From the NCBI RefSeq assembly GCF_001514265.1, contig NZ_KQ948993.1, forward strand, positions 1-64,000: a DNA stretch of 64,000 nucleotides. The letters are read 5' to 3'. The position numbers and the translations under genes are program-made. This stretch comes from Streptomyces resistomycificus. Lineage in GTDB: Bacteria; Actinomycetota; Actinomycetes; Streptomycetales; Streptomycetaceae. Below are positions 26,357-34,434 of this stretch, in pieces. The stretch's first letter is position 1. Each line of letters begins with the position of its first letter. The notes beneath the pieces were generated by a model, which saw nothing but the letters and a program-made list of their open reading frames with translations, was not told the origin of the DNA and made no database searches.

Positions 26357-28518
26357 CCGGGCCGGCCGGAGGGGGGACCGGGGCGCCCGCCGTCGGCGCC
26401 GAGGTCCCCTCCGCCGGTGCCGAGGGAGTCAGTCGGCTCGGGGTCCGTTTTCTGCGGGAGCGGTGGCGGGTTCTCGTCCGGCTGGGCGGCTGGTCGGTGC
26501 TGGAGACCGGGCAGACCTTTCTCACCGGGTACGCGCCGGCCCGGGCTCTGGACGACGGGTTCCTCGCCGGGCGGCCGGAGACCGGGCTCGCCTGGCTCGG
26601 CGTCGCCGGGCTCGGGGTCGTCGTCGGCGCGTACGGCACCGCCCGCGTGTACGCCGCGGTGGCCGCGCTGGTGGAAGCACTGCGCGACCGGCTCGTCGCC
26701 CGGGTGGTCTCGCGTGGGGTGCGGGAGGCGGACAGGGGGGCGCTGTCCGGGCTCACCCAGCAGGTGGAGATCGCCCGGGACACGTTCGCCGGGCTGGTGA
26801 TGGTGTCGCGGTCGTTCCTGTTCACCTCGGTCGGCGCGCTCATCGGCCTGTTCTCGCTCGACCCGCTGCTGCTGCTCGTCGTCGGGCCGCCGCTGCTCGC
26901 CGGGGTGGCGCTCTTCGCGGCGACGCTGCGGCCGCTGGCCCGCCGGCAGGAGGCGTTCCTCGTCGCCGACGAGGCCCTGGCCGACGATCTCGGGACCGTC
27001 TGCCCGGGGCTGCGGGACATCACCGCCGCCGGTGCGGAACAGCGGACCGCCGCCGACACCGGGCGCCGCATCGACGCCGAGCTGCGGACCGCGCGCTCCC
27101 TCGCCCACTGGAGCGTGCTGCGCGTGGTCTCCCTCGCCGTCGGCGGTCAGCTCCCGATCGTGCTGCTGCTCGCCGCCGCTCCTTGGCTCCTCGCCCACGG
27201 CGTCACCACCGGCGCCCTGGTCGGCGCCCTCACCTACGTCACCCAGTCCCTGCTCCCCGCCCTGCGCAACCTGGTCCACGGGCTGGGCACCAGCGGCTCC
27301 CGACTGGTGGTGGTGCTCCGGCGGCTGGTGCGCGGCAGCCCGGCGGGAAACGGCCCGGAGGACCACCGCGCCCCGAGTCCCGCCGGCCGGCACGAGGCAG
27401 GTGCCCAGGACGCCGGGCGCGGGACCGGCCCGGCCGTCCCGCCCAGCCCGGAGACGGATCCCGGCCCCGACCACACGCCCTGCCCCGCTGCAGCGCGCGA
27501 AGCCGACGGCAGGGGGCGCGAGGGGGCGCCCGTCGCCGGGACGACTCCGTCACCCCGGAACCCCCGCCACCGCTCTGCCCCCGGCCCCGACTCCCCCGCG
27601 CCCCGCCCCGCCCCCAAGACGTCCACCGACCCGGCGGACAACGCCCCCGTCCTCTCCCTCTGCTCCGTCACCTTCGCCTACGGCCCTTCCGCAGCCCCCG
27701 TCATCGACGGCCTCGACCTCACCCTCCCGCCCGGCGCCCATCTGGCCGTCGTCGGCCCCAGCGGGATCGGGAAGTCCACGCTCACCGCGCTGGCCGCCGG
27801 GCTGCTGGAGCCGCGGGCGGGCACGGTCAGGGTGTGCGGGCTGCCGGTGGCGGAGGCGGGCACCCGGCGGGTGCTCATCCCGCAGGAGGCGTACGTCTTC
27901 ACGGGCACCCTCGCCGAGAACCTCGGGTACCTGCGGCCGGAGCCGGTGCCGGAGGCGGAGCTGCTCGCCGCGGCGGAGACGGTCGGGCTCGCCCCGTTGC
28001 TCGAAACGCTGGGCGGGCCCGCGGGCCGGGTGGATCCGGCGGCCCTCTCCGCGGGTGAGCGCCAGCTCATCGCGCTCACCCGGGCGTTTGTCTCGTACGC
28101 CCCGCTGGTCCTGCTCGACGAGGCGACCTGCCACCTGGACCCGGCGGCGGAGGAGCGGGCCGAGCGGGCCTTCGCGGCCCGGCCGGGCGGCACTCTGGTC
28201 GTCGTCGCCCATCGGATCAGTTCGGCCAGACGGGCCGACCGGGTGCTCGTCATGGACGGCCACCGCACGGCGTACGGGACGCACGACCGGCTGCTGCGGG
28301 ACTCCGCGCTCTACCGTGATCTCGTCGGTGGCTGGGCACCCGTACCGTCCGGCCGGTCAGAGCCAGCCCTCGCCCTGCGAGATGCGGATCGCGTCGATAC
28401 GGTTGCGGGCCCCGGTCTTGCGGGTGATGGCCGCCATGTAGTTGCGCACCGTCCCGTGGGACAGGTGCAGGCTCCCGGCGATCTCCGCGATGGAGGCCCC
28501 CTCGGCGGCCAGGGATAA
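26353..28518 (+). CDS. ramB: ABC transporter (TMD-NBD), RamB-like, with long linker and C-terminal overlap of ramR
   Basis: A 721-residue half-transporter starting at the GTG overlapping the ramA stop. TMD ~45-320 (SLDPLLLLVVGPPLLAGVALF and others). Residues ~326-428 are a Pro/Gly/Ala/Asp-rich low-complexity linker, not expected in half-transporters, which usually have ~20 residues here. NBD ~430-660: Walker A VVGPSGIGKSTL, signature LSAGERQLIALTRAF, and Walker B LVLLDEATCHLD with the canonical catalytic Glu, so this is probably the active ATPase site partner for RamA. The normal domain end is at about LYRDLVGGW. The frame then continues ~60 residues to 28518, running 162 nt over the 3' end of the convergent ramR gene. 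Confidence 0.88.
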   Translation: MTGPAGGGTGAPAVGAEVPSAGAEGVSRLGVRFLRERWRVLVRLGGWSVLETGQTFLTGYAPARALDDGFLAGRPETGLAWLGVAGLGVVVGAYGTARVYAAVAALVEALRDRLVARVVSRGVREADRGALSGLTQQVEIARDTFAGLVMVSRSFLFTSVGALIGLFSLDPLLLLVVGPPLLAGVALFAATLRPLARRQEAFLVADEALADDLGTVCPGLRDITAAGAEQRTAADTGRRIDAELRTARSLAHWSVLRVVSLAVGGQLPIVLLLAAAPWLLAHGVTTGALVGALTYVTQSLLPALRNLVHGLGTSGSRLVVVLRRLVRGSPAGNGPEDHRAPSPAGRHEAGAQDAGRGTGPAVPPSPETDPGPDHTPCPAAAREADGRGREGAPVAGTTPSPRNPRHRSAPGPDSPAPRPAPKTSTDPADNAPVLSLCSVTFAYGPSAAPVIDGLDLTLPPGAHLAVVGPSGIGKSTLTALAAGLLEPRAGTVRVCGLPVAEAGTRRVLIPQEAYVFTGTLAENLGYLRPEPVPEAELLAAAETVGLAPLLETLGGPAGRVDPAALSAGERQLIALTRAFVSYAPLVLLDEATCHLDPAAEERAERAFAARPGGTLVVVAHRISSARRADRVLVMDGHRTAYGTHDRLLRDSALYRDLVGGWAPVPSGRSEPALALRDADRVDTVAGPGLAGDGRHVVAHRPVGQVQAPGDLRDGGPLGGQG

Positions 28519-28965
28519 CACGCTGAGCTCTCTGTGGGTCAGCGGCATCTGCGCGGCCTTGAGGAACCCGAAGCCCAGCGAGTCGTCGACGAAACGTTTT
28601 CCCTCGGCGACCCGGCGGATCCCGGTCACCAAATTCTGCGGTGAGCCCTCCTTGTCCACGTAGCCGAGCGCTTCCGCCTCGACGGCCCGTTTCAGCAGGC
28701 CGGGCCTGCTCGCGGCAGCCAGCACCAGCAGCGAGGGCCGCACCGGGTCCGGGCCGTGCGTACGGAGTTCCCCCAGCGGCGGGATGCCGTAGGTGTCCAC
28801 GCACTCCAGATCGGCCGCGCAGACGTCCGGCCGTACGGACCTCACGTGTCCGGGCGCGCCGCGCCACGGGGTGTCGTACACCCTCAGGTCGGGTTCCCCG
28901 CGAAGCCACTCCGCCAGGACCGATCGCACCAGACACGCGTCATGCACCAGAAGCACCCGGATCAC
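28357..28965 (-). CDS. ramR: LuxR/NarL-type response regulator, RamR-like
   Basis: A 202-residue regulator, the expected activator of the ram operon. The receiver domain (1-~120) starts IRVLLVHDACLVRSVLAEWL; the phospho-acceptor pocket has VHDA and DVCAADLE, and the Lys is in YVDKEGSP. The C-terminal LuxR HTH has LTHRELSVLSLAAEGASIAEI and HLSHGTVRNYMAAITRKTGA. The GTG at 28965 is selected by AAGGGG five to six nt upstream; a second GTG at 28971 is in frame. It is convergent with ramB, and the 3' ends overlap by 162 nt. The receiver pocket is atypical (His in place of one acidic residue), as in RamR-type regulators that lack a cognate kinase. Confidence 0.9.
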   Translation of the reverse strand: MIRVLLVHDACLVRSVLAEWLRGEPDLRVYDTPWRGAPGHVRSVRPDVCAADLECVDTYGIPPLGELRTHGPDPVRPSLLVLAAASRPGLLKRAVEAEALGYVDKEGSPQNLVTGIRRVAEGKRFVDDSLGFGFLKAAQMPLTHRELSVLSLAAEGASIAEIAGSLHLSHGTVRNYMAAITRKTGARNRIDAIRISQGEGWL

Positions 28966-29309
28966 TGCCACCCCTTCAGCTCGCCGTACGCCGGTTCTCG
29001 GTGTAAGCGCGTGCCCCATTGTTCGCTTCCGTGACCGTCCGCGGGCGCGGAGAACCGGCCATCGGGATGCGCGGGGGCGCACGCGAGGCGCCCGTACGCT
29101 GCGCCGCGCTTCGACTGAGGGGGCATGATCGCGGACGGGCTGGGTACACAGCCGGCTTCGCCGTGCCGCGGGCATTCGTGTGCCCTGAGCGGCCCTAGGG
29201 CAGGGCCCTAGGCCCGTCCCCGGGCCGCTCGCCGTGCGCGATGCGCCGCCAGGGGGGAGATTTGAGCTCTGGGACAGCCGCCGCTCGGCCCGGCGAGGAG
29301 GTGGTCGGC
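28966..29309. promoter_or_regulatory. Divergent promoter region, ramR / SpoIIE gene
   Basis: About 340 bp without a gene. It should contain the promoters of ramR (minus) and of the SpoIIE phosphatase (plus). I could not identify a confident -10/-35 pair. Just before the plus-strand gene GGCCCTAGGGC-type symmetry is seen around 29193-29212 (GGCCCTAGGGCAGGGCCCTA). Confidence 0.4.
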
Positions 29310-31463
29310 ATGTCCGACGGGCACATGTCCGCACATGCGCCGGCGGCGGGCCGCACGCGCGTCGGCCGGCCGCTGCTGTCGCTGGCTCTGGCGTCGATGA
29401 TGGACGAGGTGCACGCGCACTCCGGGGCGGTCTACCTGCTGGCGGACAACGCGCCGGTGCTGGAGATGGCGGTGATGGCGGGGCTGCCCCGGGCGTTCGC
29501 GGCACCCTGGGAGCGGGTCGGGCTGAGCGCGCCGATCCCGGTCGCCGAGGCGGTGCGCGAGCGGCGGCTGGTCTGGGTGGGCGGCGAGGAGGAGATGGCA
29601 CGCCGCTACCCGCGCATCTCGGTCGTGCTGCCCTACCCCTTCGCGCTGGCTGCGGTACCCGTCGCGACCGAGTCCACCGAGTACGGCGCGGTCTTCGTGA
29701 CCTGGCCCGGATCGCATCCGCCGGAGCTGTCCGACCGGGAGCGGGACCACCTCACCGCCGCCTGCGACCGGCTGGCGCTGCGGCTGGAGCGCGCCGCCGA
29801 GGACAGCATCCCGCTGCACGCCGAACCCGATCTGCTCGCCGCGGCGACGGTGGGCGGCGTGAGCGGTGTGGCCGGCACGCTCGGGACGGTGGAGGCGGCG
29901 CGGATGGTGGCGCGGCTGCCGTACGGGCTGTGCTCGCTCGATCTGCACGGGCGGGTCGGCTTCGCCAACCCGGCCGCCACCGAGCTGATGGGTGTGCCGG
30001 TGAGCGAGTTGCTCGGCTCCCATCTGTGGGGGGCGGTTCCCTGGCTCAACGACCCGGCGTACGAGGACCGCTACCGGGCCGCGCTGCTCAGTCAGCACAC
30101 CACGTCCTTCGTGGCCCTGCGTCCGCCCGGCGACTGGCTGTCGTTCCGGCTGTATCCGAGTACGACCGGTCTGAGCGTGCGGATCAGCCGGGCGCGGGCG
30201 GTGGCTGAGATGAACCGGGCCGGGCCGCAGCCCGGTGACGCCCCGTCCCGGCTCGTGACCATCTCCCAGGTGCTGAGTCTGGCGGGGGCGCTCACCGAGG
30301 CGGTGAGCGTGCAGGACGTGGTGCAGCTGGTCGCGGACGAGATCGCGCCTGCCGTCGGCAGCCAGGCCCTGGTCGTCCTCGGTTCCCGGGCCGGCCGCCT
30401 GCACGTCCTGGGCCACCGCGGATATCCGGATCCGCACCTCGTGGAGCGGTTCGACGGGCTGCCACTGCTCGCGCAGACGCCGGGCGCGCACGTCCTGACC
30501 AGCGGGGTGCCCGCGTTCTTCGACTCGCAGGAGGAACTGGAGCGGCTGTATCCGGCGCGGCACGAGACGCCCGACGGCTTCGCGTCCTGGGCGTATCTGC
30601 CGCTGATCGCCTCCGGCCGTCCGGTGGGCACGTGCGTGCTCGCCTACGCCGAGCCGCACCCCTTCCCCGCGGACGAGCGGGCGGTGCTGACGAGCCTGGG
30701 GGGTCTCATCGCCCAGGCTTTGGAGCGGGCGGTGCTCTACGACGTCAAGCACCAGTTGGCACACGGTCTGCAGGAGGCGCTGCTGCCGCACTCGCTGCCG
30801 CTGCTGCCCGGCATCGAGGCGGCCGCGCGCTATCTGCCGGCCACGCAGGGCATGGACATCGGCGGCGACTTCTACGACCTGGTGCCGACGCAGGGGCTGG
30901 CGGCGGCGGTGATCGGGGACGTGCAGGGCCACAACGTGACCGCGGCCGGGCTGATGGGGCAGATCCGTACCGCCGTGCGCGCGTACACGACCGTCGGGCA
31001 GGAGCCCGAGGAGGTCATGCGCAGCACCAACCGGCTGTTGATCGACCTCGGTTCCGATCTCTTCGCCAGCTGTCTGTATCTGCGGCTCGATCCGGGCCGG
31101 AGGCGGGCCGTGATGGCCCGGGCGGGGCATCCGCCGCCGCTGCTGCGCCGGCCCGACGGGCGGGTGCGGGTGCTGGATCTGGCCGGCGGCCCGCTGCTGG
31201 GCATCGACGGCTCGGCCACCTATCCGACGACGGAGGTGGATCTCGCTCCCGGCAGTGTGCTCGTCCTCTACACCGACGGACTGATCGAGTCACCCGGCGT
31301 CGACATCGAGGACGCGCTCGCGGCGCTCGGGCGGCGGCTCGCGGAGGTCGGGGACCGGCCCCTGGACGAGCTGGCCGACGAACTGGTGCGCCACAGCGCG
31401 GCCACCCAGGAGCGCATCGACGACATCGCGCTGCTGTTGCTGAGGGCGCGGCCCGAGAGCTGA
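29310..31463 (+). CDS. GAF-PAS-GAF-SpoIIE phosphatase (RsbU-like)
   Basis: A 717-residue cytoplasmic sensor phosphatase. N-terminal GAF-like domain ~20-170; PAS ~205-300 (LPYGLCSLDLHGRVGFANPA); GAF ~325-480; PP2C/SpoIIE ~490-715 with GMDIGGDFYDLVPTQG, VIGDVQGHNVTAAGLMGQIRTAV, MARAGHPPPLL, LVLYTDGLIESPG and DDIALLLL. Unlike the phosphatase at 19130 it lacks a C-terminal HATPase domain. The ATG at 29310 is preferred to that at 29241 because GAGGAGGTGG lies 5 nt before it. Together with the gene at 19130 it brackets the ram locus. Confidence 0.9.
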   Translation: MSDGHMSAHAPAAGRTRVGRPLLSLALASMMDEVHAHSGAVYLLADNAPVLEMAVMAGLPRAFAAPWERVGLSAPIPVAEAVRERRLVWVGGEEEMARRYPRISVVLPYPFALAAVPVATESTEYGAVFVTWPGSHPPELSDRERDHLTAACDRLALRLERAAEDSIPLHAEPDLLAAATVGGVSGVAGTLGTVEAARMVARLPYGLCSLDLHGRVGFANPAATELMGVPVSELLGSHLWGAVPWLNDPAYEDRYRAALLSQHTTSFVALRPPGDWLSFRLYPSTTGLSVRISRARAVAEMNRAGPQPGDAPSRLVTISQVLSLAGALTEAVSVQDVVQLVADEIAPAVGSQALVVLGSRAGRLHVLGHRGYPDPHLVERFDGLPLLAQTPGAHVLTSGVPAFFDSQEELERLYPARHETPDGFASWAYLPLIASGRPVGTCVLAYAEPHPFPADERAVLTSLGGLIAQALERAVLYDVKHQLAHGLQEALLPHSLPLLPGIEAAARYLPATQGMDIGGDFYDLVPTQGLAAAVIGDVQGHNVTAAGLMGQIRTAVRAYTTVGQEPEEVMRSTNRLLIDLGSDLFASCLYLRLDPGRRRAVMARAGHPPPLLRRPDGRVRVLDLAGGPLLGIDGSATYPTTEVDLAPGSVLVLYTDGLIESPGVDIEDALAALGRRLAEVGDRPLDELADELVRHSAATQERIDDIALLLLRARPES

Positions 31464-31490
31464 CGCGGGCCCGCGCGGGCGGGAACGAAA

Positions 31491-31522
31491 CGGTCCGGCC
31501 CTCCCGCCGGAGGGCCGGACCG
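31491..31522 (+). terminator. Terminator of the SpoIIE gene (14-bp perfect stem)
   Basis: CGGTCCGGCCCTCC (31491-31504), loop CGCC, GGAGGGCCGGACCG (31509-31522). It lies 28 bp after the stop of the phosphatase gene. Confidence 0.85.
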
Positions 31523-31564
31523 GTCTACCGCCGACCGGACCACGAGGGGCCGGACGGCGGGTCC

Positions 31565-31586
31565 GCGTCGGCTGCCGAGCCGACGC
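31565..31586. terminator. Small hairpin in the convergent region
   Basis: GCGTCGGCT, loop GCCG, AGCCGACGC: a 9-bp perfect stem midway between the two convergent genes, possibly a back-up terminator. Confidence 0.5.
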
Positions 31587-31616
31587 CGACGTCTTCGTTC
31601 CCGAAGGTGTACCGGC

Positions 31617-31657
31617 GCGTCGAGAGCGGCTCAGTGGGGGCGAACCGCTCTCGACGC
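31617..31657 (-). terminator. Terminator of the protease gene (13-bp perfect stem)
   Basis: GCGTCGAGAGCGG (31617-31629) pairs with CCGCTCTCGACGC (31645-31657) around a 15-nt loop, immediately 3' of the minus-strand protease gene. Confidence 0.8.
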
Positions 31658-31662
31658 GGGAC

Positions 31663-33042
31663 TCAGTGGGTCTCGGTCAGGCCGGAGCCGTCCTCGACAC
31701 CCGTTCCGGTGTCCTCGCCGGCTCCGGCTTCCTCGCCGCCGACCTCTTCACCGGCGCCTGCCTCTTCGCCGCCGACTTCCTGACCGGCACCGGCCTCCTC
31801 GCCGCCGACCTCCTCGCCGACGCCCGCTTCCTCACCGGCGCCGGCCTCCTCGCCCGCGCCCGCTTCCTCGCCGGCACCGGCCTCCTCGCCCGCACCGGCC
31901 TCCTCGCCGCCCGCGGCGTCACCGGCGCCGAGTGTGGCGCCGACCGCGGCCAGCGCGGTGGTGACCGGCTGGAAGAAGGTCTCGCCGCCGACCGTGCAGT
32001 CGCCGCTGCCGCCCGAGGTCAGGCCGATCGCGAGACCGTCCTGGGTGAACAGGGAGCCGCCGCTGTCGCCGGGTTCGGCGCAGACGTTGGTCTGGATGAG
32101 CCCGGTGACGGTGCCCTCCGGGTAGTTCACGGTGGCGTCCAGACCGAGGACCTCGCCGTCGCTGAGCCCGGTGGTGCTGCCCATCCGGATCACCGCGAGG
32201 CCCACCTCGGCGTCCGCGGCCTGGGAGATCGCGACGGTCTGGCCGTCGCCGGTGTTGACGTCGCTGGGTGCCTCGGTCGCCGGGTCGTCGTACTTGACGA
32301 GTGCGAAGTCACCTTCACCCGGGAAGGTCGCCTGGTCGACGGTGGCGATCGGCTCGCCGCCCTCCGCGTCGGCCCACGCCTCCTCCGCGACCCCGCAGTG
32401 ACCGGCCGTCAGGAAGGCGGGGCTGCCGTCGCCGGCGGTGACGTTGAAGCCCGCCGAGCAGCGGGCACCGCCGCCGAAGATGGCGTCGCCGCCGGAGAGG
32501 AACGTCTTGAAGGTACCGGCCGACTTCTTGATGGTGGCCATGCCCGAGCCGAGGCTGTCGACGGTCGACTCCAGGGTGTCCCACTTGTCGCCGGTGACGG
32601 TGCTGTCGGCGGTGACCAGGATCTTGTTCGTGCGGGGGTCGACGGCCCACGCCGTACCCGGAATGGTCGCCTCGGACTTCAGCGTCTGGGCGCCGGCCTC
32701 GAGTTCGCGGATGCTGTTGTCGACCTCGCGGACGGCTACACCCGCCTTCTTCGCCTGGACGATCACGTTGTTGTTGTCGCCCGGTACGACGTTGACGACG
32801 AGCTGCTGCTGGTCGGCGTCGTAGTAGGAACCGGCGAAGGCGTCACCGAGCAGCCCGGCGAGCTGCGAGGCGAGATCCGGCGCGTCAGCCGCCTTGAGGG
32901 TCTTGGGGGCGGCGGCCGCGCCGCCCGAGGCGCCGTCCTGGGAGGCGTTGGCGTTCGGCAAGAGGATCGCCGCCGCTCCGAGCGCTGCGATGCCGCCTGC
33001 CGCTATCGCGGCCTTGCGCTTCGGAATTCGCTTGTGACTCAA
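31663..33042 (-). CDS. Secreted streptogrisin-like serine protease (S1) with acidic repeat tail
   Basis: A 459-residue pre-pro-protease. TTG at 33042 is the start: AGGAGG lies 9 nt upstream and the product opens with a basic n-region (SHKRIPKRKAAIAAGGIAAL) and a signal peptide ending near NANAS. A ~180-residue propeptide follows, including LVVNVVPGDNNN. The mature chymotrypsin fold has FGGGARCSAGFNV, AFLTAGHCG (His), GDFALVKYDD (Asp) and VCAEPGDSGGSLF (Ser, oxyanion hole), with Cys pairs as in streptogrisins. The last ~83 residues are hexapeptide repeats (GEEAGA, GEEVGG), strongly acidic and Gly-rich, with no known catalytic role. A strong terminator follows. Confidence 0.9.
   Translation of the reverse strand: MSHKRIPKRKAAIAAGGIAALGAAAILLPNANASQDGASGGAAAAPKTLKAADAPDLASQLAGLLGDAFAGSYYDADQQQLVVNVVPGDNNNVIVQAKKAGVAVREVDNSIRELEAGAQTLKSEATIPGTAWAVDPRTNKILVTADSTVTGDKWDTLESTVDSLGSGMATIKKSAGTFKTFLSGGDAIFGGGARCSAGFNVTAGDGSPAFLTAGHCGVAEEAWADAEGGEPIATVDQATFPGEGDFALVKYDDPATEAPSDVNTGDGQTVAISQAADAEVGLAVIRMGSTTGLSDGEVLGLDATVNYPEGTVTGLIQTNVCAEPGDSGGSLFTQDGLAIGLTSGGSGDCTVGGETFFQPVTTALAAVGATLGAGDAAGGEEAGAGEEAGAGEEAGAGEEAGAGEEAGVGEEVGGEEAGAGQEVGGEEAGAGEEVGGEEAGAGEDTGTGVEDGSGLTETH
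31714..31914 (-). repeat. In-gene tandem repeat coding GEEAGA/GEEVGG units
   Basis: About eleven degenerate 18-nt units, each coding Gly-Glu-Glu-(Ala/Val)-Gly-(Ala/Gly), near the 3' end of the protease gene. Copy number of such a tract can vary by slippage. Confidence 0.85.
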
Positions 33043-33227
33043 ACTTCTCGACCTCCTGAGGGACCGGAGTCTGCTGCCGCCGTGCGGCAGTTGATGGGGC
33101 GCCTGGATGGCAGTGGGTACGCACGGTGTGCGCGGGGCGTTCAATTCCGTTTCGGCGCGCGCCGCGTTCGAGACCGAATCGGCCACGGCCGGCTCCCTGC
33201 GGGCCGGCGCGGGGAACAATCCCCCAT

Positions 33228-33641
33228 ATGACGATGACCACCGCCGAAGCCGACAAGATCCTCGCCGACAACTTCGCCCCTTGGGTCCTCGAACTGGGCC
33301 TGCGTGTAGCGGCGTTGGGAGACGACCGCGCCGCTCTGCGTCTTCCCTGGTCGGACCGCCTGTCGCGGGAGGGCGGCGGGCTGTCGGGACAGGCCCTGAT
33401 GGCCGCCGCGGACACGGCGACCGTGATCGCCGTGTCCGCGGCCCGGGGTGCCTACGGGCCGATGACCACGGTGCAGCAGTCCACGTCCTTCCAGCGCGCG
33501 GTGACCGGTTCGGATGTCCTGATCGAAGCGGTCGTCACCAAGCTGGGCCGCCGGATGGCCTTCGCCGACATCGTGATGACCGACGAGGGGTCCGGACAGA
33601 TCGCCGCACGGGCGAGCACGGTGTACGCCCTGCTGGGGTGA
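33228..33641 (+). CDS. Hotdog-fold thioesterase (PaaI-like)
   Basis: A 137-residue single hotdog domain. The pattern FAPWVLELGLRVAAL, then GGGLSGQALMAAADTATVIAV (central helix with the family's Gly/Asp) and VQQSTSFQRAVTGSDVLIEAVVTKLGRRMAFADI, is typical of PaaI/YbgC-type acyl-CoA thioesterases. The ATG at 33228 is taken because the domain starts directly after it; another ATG lies two codons on. It is divergent from the protease gene. The substrate is unknown. Confidence 0.83.
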   Translation: MTMTTAEADKILADNFAPWVLELGLRVAALGDDRAALRLPWSDRLSREGGGLSGQALMAAADTATVIAVSAARGAYGPMTTVQQSTSFQRAVTGSDVLIEAVVTKLGRRMAFADIVMTDEGSGQIAARASTVYALLG

Positions 33642-34097
33642 CACGGTGAGCGACCGGCCCGTGGCTTTGCGTCGCGAAGAGCGGTCTGAATCCTGACTCC
33701 AGGGAATCTGCACATCGACTGCCCAGGGCGGGCACCTCGTGTGAAGGACCTGCGCAAGCCGAGGTGCCCCCGCACGTCATTGGCGCGGAGTGTCGGATTC
33801 GCCGTCGCTCCGACGGGGGTCCTTATCTGCACATCGCTGTGTCACATGCGAAGAAGTCGCCACCATGGCGTGCGCAACCCTGCACGCTTGGGTGCGCATG
33901 AGGCACAAGTGCCCAGGTGAGACGGGTGTTTGAGTGGAAGCCCGGACCCGCAGCGTGCTTTGATCCATCGCACCGCAGGGGCCGCCCAGGGCTTTCCGGC
34001 AACGGGAGCCCGGCACCTGCGGAGGCGGCCGTCCGTCTGTCCCCCAGAGGGGGCCGCTCCCCCCTTGAGAAATACCCATATGAAGGGAAGTTCCATC
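33642..34097 (+). promoter_or_regulatory. Upstream region of the peptide/exporter locus
   Basis: A 456-bp gene-free stretch. GGGCACCTCG (33730-33739) pairs with CGAGGTGCCC (33760-33769), a likely terminator of the thioesterase gene. The 12-mer ATCTGCACATCG occurs twice (33706-33717 and 33825-33836). The promoter of the precursor gene should lie in the last 200 bp; no textbook -35/-10 pair stands out. Confidence 0.45.
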
Positions 34098-34313
34098 ATG
34101 AACTCCACCCCCCAGGTTGAGACCGTCGAGATCGCCGACGCTGACCTCGACAACGTCTCCGGCGGCCTTGCCGTGAACGCCCTCGGCACCGTCACCGGCC
34201 TGGTGGACGGCATTGCCCCGGTTTCCGGCCTGGTCAACACGGCCGTCGGCACGGTCGAGGGTGCGACCGGCCTGAACACCGCCCCGGTCACCAGCCTGGT
34301 CGCCGGTCTCTGA
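34098..34313 (+). CDS. Double-glycine bacteriocin-like precursor peptide without cysteine
   Basis: A 71-residue peptide. The ATG at 34098 has GAAGGGAAG seven nt upstream; an earlier in-frame ATG at 34080 has none. Residues 1-23 are an acidic leader ending ADLDNVSGG, the classical cleavage site of C39 peptidases (Leu -7, Val -4, Gly-Gly). The 48-residue core starts LAVNALGTVTGLV and is rich in Gly, Val, Thr, Leu and Ala with no Cys, Trp, Tyr, Phe, His, Lys or Arg. It looks like two copies of an ~18-residue unit, GTVTGLVDGIAPVSGLV and GTVEGATGLNTAPVTSLV. Net charge of the core is slightly negative, unusual for an antimicrobial. Transport genes follow directly. Similar Streptomyces loci are labelled 'bacteriocin' or 'lantipeptide' in automated annotation, but no ring-forming residue is present. 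Confidence 0.85.
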   Translation: MNSTPQVETVEIADADLDNVSGGLAVNALGTVTGLVDGIAPVSGLVNTAVGTVEGATGLNTAPVTSLVAGL

Positions 34314-34334
34314 CCGCACCTTTTTGTGATCGTT

Positions 34335-34366
34335 GAGTCCCGGAGCCGTACTCGGCTCCGGGATTC
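34335..34366 (+). terminator. Attenuator hairpin after the precursor gene
   Basis: TCCCGGAGCCG (34338-34348), loop TACT, CGGCTCCGGGA (34353-34363): 11-bp perfect stem, extended to 14 bp with one G-U. It sits in the 121-nt gap between the precursor and the exporter genes and would favour precursor message over transporter message. Confidence 0.75.
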
Positions 34367-34434
34367 TCGGTTGCCGTAGACCACCCGGCTCACGTGAGCC
34401 GGTCCTTCCTCGTGCGCAGGTGAGGGAAAGTTCC

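Noticed and set aside
31666..33231. A 521-codon plus-strand frame opposite the protease, with Leu/Ala/Gly repeats
   Set aside because: It is the antisense reading of the GEEAGA repeat tract and the protease body; the minus strand has the full catalytic triad and signal peptide.
34098..34313. Lanthipeptide precursor annotation for the double-glycine peptide
   Set aside because: The core contains no Cys, and no LanB/LanM/LanKC-type enzyme lies in this locus; the ram synthetase at 21775 has its own precursor with the class III leader.
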